Assembly (NCBI GenBank): GCA_050694015.1 | Contig: JBOGWY010000292.1 | Span: forward strand, 1-15,808 | Source: JBOGWY01 sp050694015 | Lineage (GTDB): Bacteria > Actinomycetota > CADDZG01 > WHSQ01 | Length of the DNA: 15,808 nucleotides | Reading direction: 5' to 3' | Shown here: positions 1-7,023 of the stretch, piece by piece | Layout of the letters: every line of letters starts with the position of its first letter | Numbering within the stretch: position 1 is the stretch's first letter | Notes under the pieces: model-generated | The model's input: the letters and a program-made list of their open reading frames with translations, nothing else | Told to the model about the DNA's origin: nothing | The model's database searches: none | Made by a program: the position numbers and the translations under genes

Positions 1-1080
1 GGCCCACACCGCGCCGCGGGAGATCGCCAGCTCGGTCGCATCGCCCGCGAGCCGGAACGGAGACCCCACAGATCGGCCGGTCTGGATGTTGAAAGTGGTT
101 ACCTCGGTCACGTCGCCCGAACGCGACAGCACCCAGGCCGCGTTCGGCCCGAATGCCGCGTCGACGTAAGACCCGGGAACCTCGATCGTGCCTTTGAAGG
201 TCCCCGTGTTTGCGTCCACCGCCAGAAGATCGTCGTCTTCGCGGTCGCCCAACCAGATGGTGTCTCCCACCGCGAACACGTCGCCGTCTTGAACCGCCAC
301 ATCGATCGGGTCGGCGATCGACTGACCCGTCGAGCCGTCAAAGCGGAGGAGTCCCTGTCTACGGTCGAGCACCCACACCGGACCCGACCGCGCGGTCACG
401 TCGACCGCGTTGTCGACCTCGTCGACGACGGTCGCTTCCCCGGTCTCGTCGTCGACGAAGAAGAGCCTGTTGTTCAACACGACCCAGACGTGCTCGACGC
501 CGACCGACACGACCATCTGCGCATCGGGATCGCCGACCTCGAACGGCCCTCGGATCAACTCGTTCGTGGCGGGATCGATCGCTGCGATCGTTCCCGACGC
601 GGGTTCGCCGACCCAGACGTAGTTCGGCCCGGGGCTGATCACCGATGGTGTCCCTCCGAGCTCCACAATGCCTTCGAGCTCCGCCGTGTTCGAGTTGAGC
701 CGCACAACGCTGCCCTCCGACGCGTTGGCGACCCACATGGAGCCATGGCTGGGCGCGAGGTCAACCGGTGTTCCTTCGAGAGGAACCGTCAACTCGAACG
801 CCGGTCGTCCGGCCGGACGTATCGGCTCGACGTCGTCGTCCGGCCGGGGAAGGCCGGGGGAGCCGGAGCCGCCGATCACGGACGCGCCGATAACGACGAC
901 GGCCGCGACCGCAGCGGCGGCACCCACCGAGACGACGGTCGGGAAGACCCATCGGCGCCGGTGGTAGCGGCGGATGAACTCGGCGCGCGCTTCGGGACGC
1001 CGCTCGCGTTGACCCGCCTCGTACTCGTCGCCGGCCCGAGACAAGGAGTCCTTGAGCAAGCGATCGAGATCGTCGCTCAT
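1..1080 (-). CDS. Membrane-anchored beta-propeller protein, probable anti-sigma factor (partial)
   Basis: The frame reads 360 codons without a stop from ATG at 1080 to the left edge, so the C-terminus is missing. Residues 1-43 are charged and probably cytosolic. A hydrophobic helix at about 44-70 follows, then an acidic/proline linker, then about six to seven repeats of roughly 40 residues with a V.PG..VWV-type strand (for example GSMWVANASEG, NYVWVGEPASG, DTIWLGDRED). This resembles YncE/Vgb-like propellers, which form an extracellular disk. The start overlaps the ECF sigma stop as ATGA, so the two are translationally coupled. From position and topology I infer that the cytosolic tail restrains the sigma factor while the propeller senses something outside. 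No zinc-finger anti-sigma motif (HxxxCxxC) is visible, so anti-sigma function is inference; the propeller and membrane topology are seen directly. Confidence 0.8.
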   Translation of the reverse strand, partial: MSDDLDRLLKDSLSRAGDEYEAGQRERRPEARAEFIRRYHRRRWVFPTVVSVGAAAAVAAVVVIGASVIGGSGSPGLPRPDDDVEPIRPAGRPAFELTVPLEGTPVDLAPSHGSMWVANASEGSVVRLNSNTAELEGIVELGGTPSVISPGPNYVWVGEPASGTIAAIDPATNELIRGPFEVGDPDAQMVVSVGVEHVWVVLNNRLFFVDDETGEATVVDEVDNAVDVTARSGPVWVLDRRQGLLRFDGSTGQSIADPIDVAVQDGDVFAVGDTIWLGDREDDDLLAVDANTGTFKGTIEVPGSYVDAAFGPNAAWVLSRSGDVTEVTTFNIQTGRSVGSPFRLAGDATELAISRGAVWA

Positions 1081-1712
1081 CGCAATGCTCCTTCCGAGGC
1101 TTCGGGTTTCAACACGCGCGCAAGTTTCTCTCTGGCGCGGCTCAACTGCGATCTAACGGTGCTCACCGAGCAGTCGAGGATGACCGCGATCTCGGCGTCG
1201 GGTAGGTCCTCCTCGTAGTGGAGCACGATGCACGCACGTTGTCGCGCCGGCAGCTCCCGCACGGCGTCCCACACCTCGCGCGCACTCTCGTGGCGATCCG
1301 GATCCCAGCGCGGTGGGCGGATGTCTTCGGCGTGTTGGTGCTGCGCGTTGACGCGAGCCTCGATCACCTTGCGCCGGATCTTCGAGCGGCACAGGTTGAC
1401 GACGGCGCGTCTGAGATAGGCGGCCGACTGGCTGCGATCGCGGATGCGCCCGAAGCCGGTGAAGACCTTGAGCAGCGCCTCCATGACGATCTCCTCGGCG
1501 AGGTGGACGTCGCCGACGATAAGGAAGGCAAGGCGGCAGAGGCCGTCGTAGTGCTCGTCGAAGAGGGCCGCGACCTCGCGATCGCGATCGAGTTCGGCCC
1601 GGCGCGTTCCCACTACCCACTGTTCTACCCATGGGGAAGCCCCGCCACCAGCACCCAGCGCGTCCTGTGCCTGCATGCTCCCTAGACGCCGGGCGACGCC
1701 CGAACGCTGCAT
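1077..1712 (-). CDS. ECF (group 4) RNA polymerase sigma factor, SigE-like
   Basis: This 211-residue frame has sigma region 2 at about 51-110 (FDEHYDGLCRLAFLIVGD, then a DNA-melting segment with AAYLRRAVVNLCRSK). Region 4 is at about 153-200 (LPARQRACIVLHYEEDLPD, then the helix-turn-helix CSVSTVRSQLSRAREKL). There is no region 1 or 3, as expected of ECF factors that redirect RNA polymerase. The start is uncertain. ATG 1712 leaves 50 residues before region 2, which is long for the family; in-frame alternatives are ATG 1676 (AGGGAG lies just before it but too close) and GTG 1613, which would give 178 residues. It lies 18 nt after the DUF2203 gene and overlaps the following membrane propeller gene by 4 nt. 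This suggests co-expression with a cognate regulator. Confidence 0.9.
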   Translation of the reverse strand: MQRSGVARRLGSMQAQDALGAGGGASPWVEQWVVGTRRAELDRDREVAALFDEHYDGLCRLAFLIVGDVHLAEEIVMEALLKVFTGFGRIRDRSQSAAYLRRAVVNLCRSKIRRKVIEARVNAQHQHAEDIRPPRWDPDRHESAREVWDAVRELPARQRACIVLHYEEDLPDAEIAVILDCSVSTVRSQLSRAREKLARVLKPEASEGALR

Positions 1713-1730
1713 CCAGGCGGAAAAGTCGTC

Positions 1731-2102
1731 CTAGAGAGGGCGGCGGCCCTGGAACCCGTCGTCGGGGGAGTGCCAGTAAGCGACCTCGGGCTCCCCGAGG
1801 CGCCAGCACAGGTAGGCGTCCCGGCCGTCGATCACGGCCGGGAAATCGACCAGCCCGGTGGAGATGTCGCGCAGGATGAGCTCCCACTCGCCGAGGCGAT
1901 CGACGAGCTCACCCACGCGGGCCAGGGTCTTCGACCATCCCTCGCGCTCGTGCGACCAGCCGTTGGATGCGGCCATCTGCGTCACGGTTTGCCTGATTGT
2001 GGCGGCCTCTTCCATCTTCTCGCGCAGCTCGACGAGGAGCGGCGCGAGACGGTCGAGCAAGGCGTTGGCTTCGTCGATCGTGTAGCGCTTAGGCACTCTC
2101 AC
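1731..2102 (-). CDS. DUF2203 family protein
   Basis: This short soluble protein matches the DUF2203 pattern: an N-terminal YTIDEANALLDRLAPLL segment, a predicted helical middle (about 20-75), then GLVDFPAVIDGRDAYLCWR and a GEPEVAYWHSPDDGFQGR ending. The biochemical role of this family is not known to me. The longest frame starts at GTG 2102 inside the metallophosphoesterase gene. GTG at 2096 (MPKRYTIDEA) may be the true start, because AAGGGTGA lies at a better distance from it. The 14-nt overlap upstream and the 18-nt gap to the ECF sigma gene point to one transcript. Confidence 0.88.
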   Translation of the reverse strand: MRVPKRYTIDEANALLDRLAPLLVELREKMEEAATIRQTVTQMAASNGWSHEREGWSKTLARVGELVDRLGEWELILRDISTGLVDFPAVIDGRDAYLCWRLGEPEVAYWHSPDDGFQGRRPL

Positions 2103-2784
2103 CCTTTACCAGCCACTCGAGGAACATCTCGCCCGCCGTTCCACCCATGACCCTCGCCTGCGCGGTGACGCCGCGCCGGTCGAACGGAACGCGACGGTGC
2201 GTCAGCGTCCAATTCGAACCATAGCTGTCGATCAAGAGGTACGCGGCGGTCTCCGCGTCGAGCGGGAGTCCGACCGAACCGGCGTTCACGACTATCGTCG
2301 AATCGGCGAGGCGTCGCACGAACGCTTTGTGGATGTGACCCACGATCACAAGCCCGGCTTGACCCTGGTAAGGCGCGAACTCCGACGCCGGATCGTCGGG
2401 CTGCGGTCCGACGAACGGCGAGCTGGGCGTCCCGTGCACCATCAGCATCGAACCGGGGGCCGAATGCCCGAGCGGCAGGTTGAGCAGCCACGTCGCGTCG
2501 TCGTCGGAGATCGCGTGCTGCGCGGCGACCTCCTTGTACCTCTCGCGCGACTCCGGCGAATCGATCGTCTGAGGGTCGCCGGCGATCCACAAGTCGGTGT
2601 TCCCCTTCACGCACCTCCAGCCCGCGTCGCGAACGCGGGCGATGCACTCCGATGCCCACGGACCCAGCCATCCGATGTCTCCGGCGCACCAGATCTCGTC
2701 GGGGGCCTGCTTCTCGATATCGGTCATGACCGCATCGAGCGCGAGGAGGTTCCCGTGGATGTCGGCAACGACGGCTATCCGCAT
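2089..2784 (-). CDS. Calcineurin-like metallophosphoesterase (YfcE/MJ0936-type)
   Basis: At 231 residues the protein carries all the metal-ligand motifs of small phosphodiesterases: D8-x-H10-G-N12, GD36 in AGDIGWLGP, G-N62-T-D in place of the usual GNHD, H117 in MVHGTP, and H150/H152 in VGHIHK, followed by NAGSVGLPLD. These residues hold a two-metal centre that hydrolyses phosphate mono- or diesters; the substrate cannot be told from sequence. There is no signal peptide, so it is cytosolic. The start is ATG 2784, with no clear Shine-Dalgarno sequence and a TATGAC hexamer 11 nt upstream. It heads the minus-strand run that continues through DUF2203 and the ECF sigma gene, and it is divergent from the histidine kinase, 67 nt away. 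Confidence 0.92.
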   Translation of the reverse strand: MRIAVVADIHGNLLALDAVMTDIEKQAPDEIWCAGDIGWLGPWASECIARVRDAGWRCVKGNTDLWIAGDPQTIDSPESRERYKEVAAQHAISDDDATWLLNLPLGHSAPGSMLMVHGTPSSPFVGPQPDDPASEFAPYQGQAGLVIVGHIHKAFVRRLADSTIVVNAGSVGLPLDAETAAYLLIDSYGSNWTLTHRRVPFDRRGVTAQARVMGGTAGEMFLEWLVKGESA

Positions 2785-2839
2785 GCGTGAAGGATGTCAT
2801 AGCCGGGATGGGTGCCCACCCGTTGCTCGGCGTGGGAAA

Positions 2840-2845
2840 TAGCAT
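2840..2845 (+). promoter_or_regulatory. -10-like hexamer for the histidine kinase (leaderless start)
   Basis: TAGCAT fits the TAnnnT -10 pattern and ends 6 nt before the kinase ATG at 2852. Transcription would therefore begin at or next to the start codon. No convincing -35 or Shine-Dalgarno sequence is present. Confidence 0.45.
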
Positions 2846-2851
2846 CTGGTT

Positions 2852-4273
2852 ATGTCCACACTCGTCGAGCGCATCCGGGAGGTATCGGACCTCTCCGAAC
2901 GGGAGGCCGAGCACCTACGCTCCCTCTGCTCCTCGTGGCAGGTCCTCGCGGACCTGTCGTTCTCGGATCTGCTCCTCTACGTGCCGTCACCGGCACACGA
3001 CGTCTACGAGATCTGCGCGCAGCTGCGTCCGTTCACGTCCCAGACCCTGTATCCGCAGGACATGGTTCGCACCATCGTCACACAGCCCGAGCAACCGATC
3101 GTCGAGCGCGCGTACCGGGAAGGGCGCATCTGGGCGCAGGAGGAACCGGTCCTCGTCGACGGGATCCCGATCCGGATGGACGCGGTGCCGGTGCGCTTCG
3201 AGGGGAACGTCATCGCGGTCGTCACCAAGGAGGGTTCGCCGGCGACGTCGCGGAGGCCGGGGCGTCTCGAACAGGTCTACCTGGACGCCGCCGAACGCGT
3301 GTCGGAGATGATCGCCGAGGGTTCCTTCCCGTACCCGGATATCCCGCGCGGTGACTGGCCTCGCGTCGGCGATGGCCTCTTCGTGATGGATGCGGCGGGA
3401 CGGTTGACGTGGGCCTCGCCCAACGCGCTGTCGTCGTTGCGCCGGCTCGGTGTCAAACAGAACGTCCTCGGCCGACGTCTCGACGAGGTCGGCCTCGGCG
3501 CGACCCCGGTGGTCGAAGCCGTCGAGAGCCGCCGCGCCGTCGACGGAGAGTTCGTGCGCGGCGAGAACCACGTGTTGATACGCGTCCTACCTCTCCTGAA
3601 GAACGGAGAGACCGACGGAACGATCGCTCTCGGACGCGACGTGAGCGAGATCCGTCGCAAGGAACGCGAGATCTCGGGCAAGGACACGATGATCCGTGAG
3701 ATCCATCACCGGGTGAAGAACAACCTGCAGACGATCGCGAGCCTGCTACGCCTGCAGGGGCGTCGGTTGCACTCCGAGGAAGCGAAGGCCGCGCTGCAGG
3801 AGAGCGTGCTGCGCATCGGTTCGATCGCGCTCGTGCACGAGACGTTGTCCGAGGAACCGTCCGACGTGGCGGAGTTCGGCGAGGTCGCACGGCGGATCGC
3901 GAACATGGTTGCGGAGGGCCTCGTGCTGCCCGAACGGGGGATCGAGATCAAGGTCACCGGCGCGACCGGCCCCCTCGGAGCCGACGTCGCAACGCCACTC
4001 GCCGTAACGCTCACCGAGCTGCTGCAGAACGCGCTCGAGCATGCGTTCCCGGACGGCCGCAGCGGCACGATAGGGGTCGAGCTCGAACGCGACGACCATC
4101 ACGTGTCGGTGGTCGTGTGGGACGACGGCGTCGGCATCGCCGGCGACGTACTCGAAGGTGCGCGTCTCGGCCTTCAGATCGTACGAACGCTCGTGCAGGA
4201 ACTCGGGGGCCGCTTCGAGATCAGCTCCGACGCCGGCACCCGGGTCGAGCTCCACCTCCCCCTCCCCACCTAA
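2852..4273 (+). CDS. pdtaS: PdtaS-like sensor histidine kinase (GAF-like, PAS, HisKA_2, HATPase)
   Basis: This 473-residue soluble kinase resembles mycobacterial PdtaS (about 500 residues). Residues 1-155 form the N-terminal GAF-like sensor domain of that family (SDLLLYVPSP, then QEEPVLVDGIPIRMDAVPVR). A PAS domain at about 172-268 begins GDGLFVMDAAGRLTWASPNA. The HisKA_2 box has the phospho-acceptor histidine at 285/286 in REIHHRVKNNLQTIASLL. The ATPase domain shows the N box ELLQNALEHAF (N393), G1 DDGVGI (424-429) and a LGLQIVRTLV G2-like segment. There are no membrane segments, so it should sense a cytosolic signal. Its known partner type is a response regulator with an ANTAR RNA-binding output (PdtaR), which is not in this window. 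The TAA stop is part of the left inverted-repeat arm. The gene symbol rests on family resemblance. Confidence 0.88.
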   Translation: MSTLVERIREVSDLSEREAEHLRSLCSSWQVLADLSFSDLLLYVPSPAHDVYEICAQLRPFTSQTLYPQDMVRTIVTQPEQPIVERAYREGRIWAQEEPVLVDGIPIRMDAVPVRFEGNVIAVVTKEGSPATSRRPGRLEQVYLDAAERVSEMIAEGSFPYPDIPRGDWPRVGDGLFVMDAAGRLTWASPNALSSLRRLGVKQNVLGRRLDEVGLGATPVVEAVESRRAVDGEFVRGENHVLIRVLPLLKNGETDGTIALGRDVSEIRRKEREISGKDTMIREIHHRVKNNLQTIASLLRLQGRRLHSEEAKAALQESVLRIGSIALVHETLSEEPSDVAEFGEVARRIANMVAEGLVLPERGIEIKVTGATGPLGADVATPLAVTLTELLQNALEHAFPDGRSGTIGVELERDDHHVSVVVWDDGVGIAGDVLEGARLGLQIVRTLVQELGGRFEISSDAGTRVELHLPLPT

Positions 4274-4322
4274 CCCTTTTGTGAGCACATACACGCGTTT
4301 TCAGGCGTGCGCTTGCAGAAGA
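4268..4322 (+). repeat. Left 55-bp inverted-repeat arm
   Basis: This arm begins ACCTAACC at the kinase stop codon and runs through TTTTGTGAGCACATA, CGCGTTTTCA and GCTTGCAGAAGA. Its reverse complement lies at 4872-4926 with 49 of 55 positions identical. Mismatches are at 4276, 4292, 4293, 4304, 4307 and 4310. The arm also holds TGTGAGCACA, a 4+4 palindrome with a 2-bp centre. GCGTTTTC (4295-4302) can pair with GAAAACGC (4321-4328) to form a hairpin that might end the kinase transcript. Confidence 0.9.
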
Positions 4323-4333
4323 AAACGCTTCGC

Positions 4334-4870
4334 TCAGTGACGCGCCACGACGAGAAGAGCGATCGCGACACACATGAGTGCCGTAACCGCGGGCACTAGC
4401 GCGATGAGCGATGCGCCCGTCATCGGAAGGGTGCCGACTGATGCGATCTTCAGTTCGCCTACCGCCGAGAAAGTAGAGCCGTCGTTGTCGCAGGTCGGGC
4501 AGTATGCGACCGCGGCATACCGTCCCGGCTTGAGATCCGGCACCGTGAACGTGATCGTGCCGACGCCTTCGTCGTCGGGAAGTAAACGACCGATCGGAGT
4601 GAGGCGCGGATCGCTCGGAGGTCCCTCGCGCCCGGCGAGCTTGTCGGCGAGTCGCTGCGACCGCGCGAGGTAGAGCCGGTAACCCTGAGGGTCCTGAGCA
4701 AGCGCAGCACCCAAGGTAGTGGCGGTCACAACGGTCCCCGGTGTTGCAACGGGCGGATCGAACTCAAGTGCGACCAACGCGTGCCCGGACGGAGCGATCG
4801 CAATGATCGAGGCGACCGCAACGAGCAACGTCCATACCGATTGGAGCCATGAGGTCTGCGGACGGTCCAT
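4334..4870 (-). CDS. LPXTG-anchored secreted surface protein
   Basis: From ATG 4870 the protein has 178 residues; a GTG at 4885, inside the inverted-repeat arm, would add five. Residues 8-30 are a Sec signal peptide with a hydrophobic core (LLVAVASIIAIA). The mature part is a small domain with strand-like segments such as VATPGTVVTATTLG and ITFTVPDLKPGRYAAVAYCPTC. It ends in a sorting signal: LPMTG at 148-152, a hydrophobic helix (153-175) and a short basic tail (ARH). Sortase would cleave between T and G and attach it to peptidoglycan. No sortase gene is in the window. The CPTC motif (124-127) could form a disulfide or bind metal. The ligand or partner is unknown. The gene stands alone, convergent with the kinase, and is enclosed by inverted repeats. 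There is no clear ribosome binding site beyond AGAAGAG abutting the ATG. Confidence 0.85.
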   Translation of the reverse strand: MDRPQTSWLQSVWTLLVAVASIIAIAPSGHALVALEFDPPVATPGTVVTATTLGAALAQDPQGYRLYLARSQRLADKLAGREGPPSDPRLTPIGRLLPDDEGVGTITFTVPDLKPGRYAAVAYCPTCDNDGSTFSAVGELKIASVGTLPMTGASLIALVPAVTALMCVAIALLVVARH

Positions 4871-4871
4871 C

Positions 4872-4926
4872 TCTTCTGCAAGCACAGGCGTGAAAACGCG
4901 GCTATGTGCTCACAAAACGGTTAGGT
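4872..4926 (-). repeat. Right 55-bp inverted-repeat arm
   Basis: Read on the minus strand, this arm starts ACCTAACCG at the stop codon of the penicillin-binding protein gene and matches the left arm at 49 of 55 positions. Its inner end abuts the ATG of the LPXTG gene, so it forms that gene's upstream region. Within it, GCGT-GAAA-ACGC forms a small hairpin on the plus strand. Confidence 0.9.
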
Positions 4927-7023
4927 CTTGGTGGGTTTCGGTTCGGGGCTTCCAGTCTCGCTCGGGCTCGGGCTCTCGTTCGGGCCGGGGCTCGTCGTGG
5001 GGGCCGGTGTCTTCTTATCGTCCCCGCGCCGGTCTTCGGTGACGGGGGCCGAGCCGTCGCCGGCGGACGGCAGCGGGCAGGTCTGGGTGGGTACGAAGCG
5101 GAGGAGCATCGTCCGTTTCACCCCCGGGCACCACGGGGCCGCGAGCAGACCGGTCGCCGGGTCTATCTCGACGGTGACGAGCTCGTCCTCCGGGAAACGG
5201 AACGGATGGAACGGCACGTCGCGCAGCGCGGCGAGCATGAACTCCCGCCAGATCGCCGCGGGATAGGTCCCGCCGAAAACGGTGATCCCGTGGACGTTCG
5301 TCATCGGGATGCGGCCCTTCGGGTATCCAACCCAGACCGCCGCGACCAGATCGGGTGTGTAGCCGACGAACCACGCGTCGGCGTAATCGTCGGTCGTCCC
5401 GGTCTTGCCCGCCGCGGGCCGTCCGATCGCCGCGGCGCGTCCGGTGCCGCGCTCGATGACGTCTTGGAGCGCTTCGGTAAGCAGGAAGACGTTGCCCGGC
5501 GACACCACCGACGGGAGCTCCTCGCGTTCCTGGGTGAGCGCGCTGCCGCCGGGAAGCTCGATCTTCTCTATCGTCGTCGGTTCGATCGCGCTCCCGCCGT
5601 TGGCGAGCGTTGCGTATGCAGCGGCCATGTCCAGGACGCTCACCTCGGTCGAACCGAGTGCGATCGAAGGAACGCGCGGCAGCTCCGTGCGCACGCCCAT
5701 CAGTTCGGCCTGGCTCGCGATCCGGTCGGCGCCGATCTGCAGCGCGAGACGTGCGTAGACGCCGTTCACCGACCGAACGAGGGCCTCGTCCAGCGGTAGC
5801 TGTCCCGACGTCGTGCCTTCCGAGTTATGCACGGTCCATGTTGATCCGTCGGCGAGCGGGAATGAGGCCGGGGACGCCTCGTAACGCGTTTCGATGGGGA
5901 TGCCCGCCTCGAGCGCGGCGGCCAGGGCGATCGGTTTGAACGAAGAGCCGGGCTGACGTCCCGACCCGCCCCCTTCCCTCCCGAGTGCGAGGTTCACTTG
6001 CGACACGTCCCAGTTCCGGCCCCCGAGCATCGCGACGACGTGACCGCTCTTGGGATCGATCGCGACGAGTGCCACCTCGGGGTCCCCGGGCTCACCGAGG
6101 ATGCGTGCGGCCGCATCCTCCGCGGCGCGCTGCATGTGCGGGACGAGCGTGGTCGTGATCCTGAGCCCACCCTTGTAGAGCGCGGCCGCGCGCTGACCGC
6201 CGTTCTCACCGAGGCGAGGGTCGTTCAGTACCTCTCGCTTGACGGCCTCGACGAAGTACGGCTGTCGCACGGATAGCTGAGGTGGGTTCGGCGTGACGCC
6301 GAGGGCCCGGCGCGACGCTCGACGCGCCACCGCGGGCGTGATCATCCCCAGCTCGTTCATCCGGCGAAGCACGTAGTTGCGCCGGTCGCGCGCGCGCTCC
6401 TGGTAGTCGCGCGGGTCGTAGTACGACGGCGCCTTGATCACGGCCGCGAGCAACGCCGACTCGCGCAGCGTCAGCTCGGGCACGCGCTTGTGGAAGTAAC
6501 CCTCGGCCGCGGTCTTGAGTCCGTACGCGCCCTGGCCTAGGTACACCGTGTTCAGGTACTTCTCGAGGATCTCTCTTTTCGAGTAGCGACGTTCGAGTTC
6601 GATCGCGAGCCGCAGCTCGCGCGCCTTGCGTTCGAAGGTCCGCTCACCGGGATTCTTGAAAAACGTGTTCTTCACGTACTGCTGGGTGATCGTGCTTCCA
6701 CCCTGGACGATCTCCCCCTTGTCCAGGTTGATCAGCGCGGCTCTCGCGATCGAACGGATGTCGTAGCCGGGATGACGGAAGAAGCGCGCGTCCTCCGCCG
6801 CGAGGACGGCATCACGGGTGTGTCGGGGAACGCGTTTGAGACGCACCAGCGCACGGTTACCGCGCGCTCGGTAGAGGCGCGCGAGGAACGTTCCGTCGGA
6901 TGCGCTGATCGTCGTGCGCAGAGCCAGGGCGCGTTCGGACGCGAGATCGATCGGCTCCAAGGAACAGGAGGACGTCACGAGCAGGCCCGTGAGGACGAGG
7001 ATCGACGCCCTCCTCCGGCTCAT
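4921..7023 (-). CDS. Class A penicillin-binding protein (transglycosylase/transpeptidase), probable lipoprotein
   Basis: This 700-residue bifunctional peptidoglycan synthase starts at ATG 7023, which overlaps the sigma stop as ATGA. Frame upstream of this start lies inside the sigma gene and is not coding. GT51 glycosyltransferase motifs are AAEDARFFRHPGYD (catalytic E77), GGSTITQQ (108-115), RKARELRLAIELE and YLNTVYLGQGAYG, reading on to about 205. Transpeptidase motifs are S360-S-F-K363 (nucleophile S360), S418-V-N and K540-T-G. The tail beyond 660 is rich in P, T, S and E. The N-terminus has a basic start (SRRR), a short core (ILVLTGLLV) and TSSC with Cys20, which fits a lipobox rather than the usual membrane helix. 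The other genes of its operon code for stress regulation and Ku. Confidence 0.95.
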   Translation of the reverse strand: MSRRRASILVLTGLLVTSSCSLEPIDLASERALALRTTISASDGTFLARLYRARGNRALVRLKRVPRHTRDAVLAAEDARFFRHPGYDIRSIARAALINLDKGEIVQGGSTITQQYVKNTFFKNPGERTFERKARELRLAIELERRYSKREILEKYLNTVYLGQGAYGLKTAAEGYFHKRVPELTLRESALLAAVIKAPSYYDPRDYQERARDRRNYVLRRMNELGMITPAVARRASRRALGVTPNPPQLSVRQPYFVEAVKREVLNDPRLGENGGQRAAALYKGGLRITTTLVPHMQRAAEDAAARILGEPGDPEVALVAIDPKSGHVVAMLGGRNWDVSQVNLALGREGGGSGRQPGSSFKPIALAAALEAGIPIETRYEASPASFPLADGSTWTVHNSEGTTSGQLPLDEALVRSVNGVYARLALQIGADRIASQAELMGVRTELPRVPSIALGSTEVSVLDMAAAYATLANGGSAIEPTTIEKIELPGGSALTQEREELPSVVSPGNVFLLTEALQDVIERGTGRAAAIGRPAAGKTGTTDDYADAWFVGYTPDLVAAVWVGYPKGRIPMTNVHGITVFGGTYPAAIWREFMLAALRDVPFHPFRFPEDELVTVEIDPATGLLAAPWCPGVKRTMLLRFVPTQTCPLPSAGDGSAPVTEDRRGDDKKTPAPTTSPGPNESPSPSETGSPEPKPTKT

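Larger units (their letters stand above)
4268..4926. mobile_element. Inverted-repeat-bounded single-gene unit (putative non-autonomous mobile or invertible cassette)
   Basis: Two 55-bp inverted arms enclose a single LPXTG-protein gene. Its ATG lies directly inside the right arm and its stop lies 11 bp from the left arm, so almost nothing but gene and arms is present. No transposase or recombinase is inside. No target-site duplication is evident: the bases outside the arms are CTCCCC on the left and CTTGGT on the right. Candidates are a non-autonomous transposon with a passenger gene, a recombinase-inverted segment, or duplicated 3'-flank/terminator sequence. The repeat is directly seen; mobility is inference. 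Confidence 0.5.

Noticed and set aside
289..1218. 309-residue plus-strand reading frame
   Set aside because: It is antisense to the propeller and sigma genes, arginine-rich and without recognisable motifs. The minus strand carries the coherent repeats and the ATGA coupling.
4268..4926. Integron attC site (ends match RYYYAAC and GTTRRRY)
   Set aside because: The two ends are 650 bp apart around a gene, whereas an attC is about 57-141 bp and folds on itself. There is no integrase, and the degenerate match is expected by chance.
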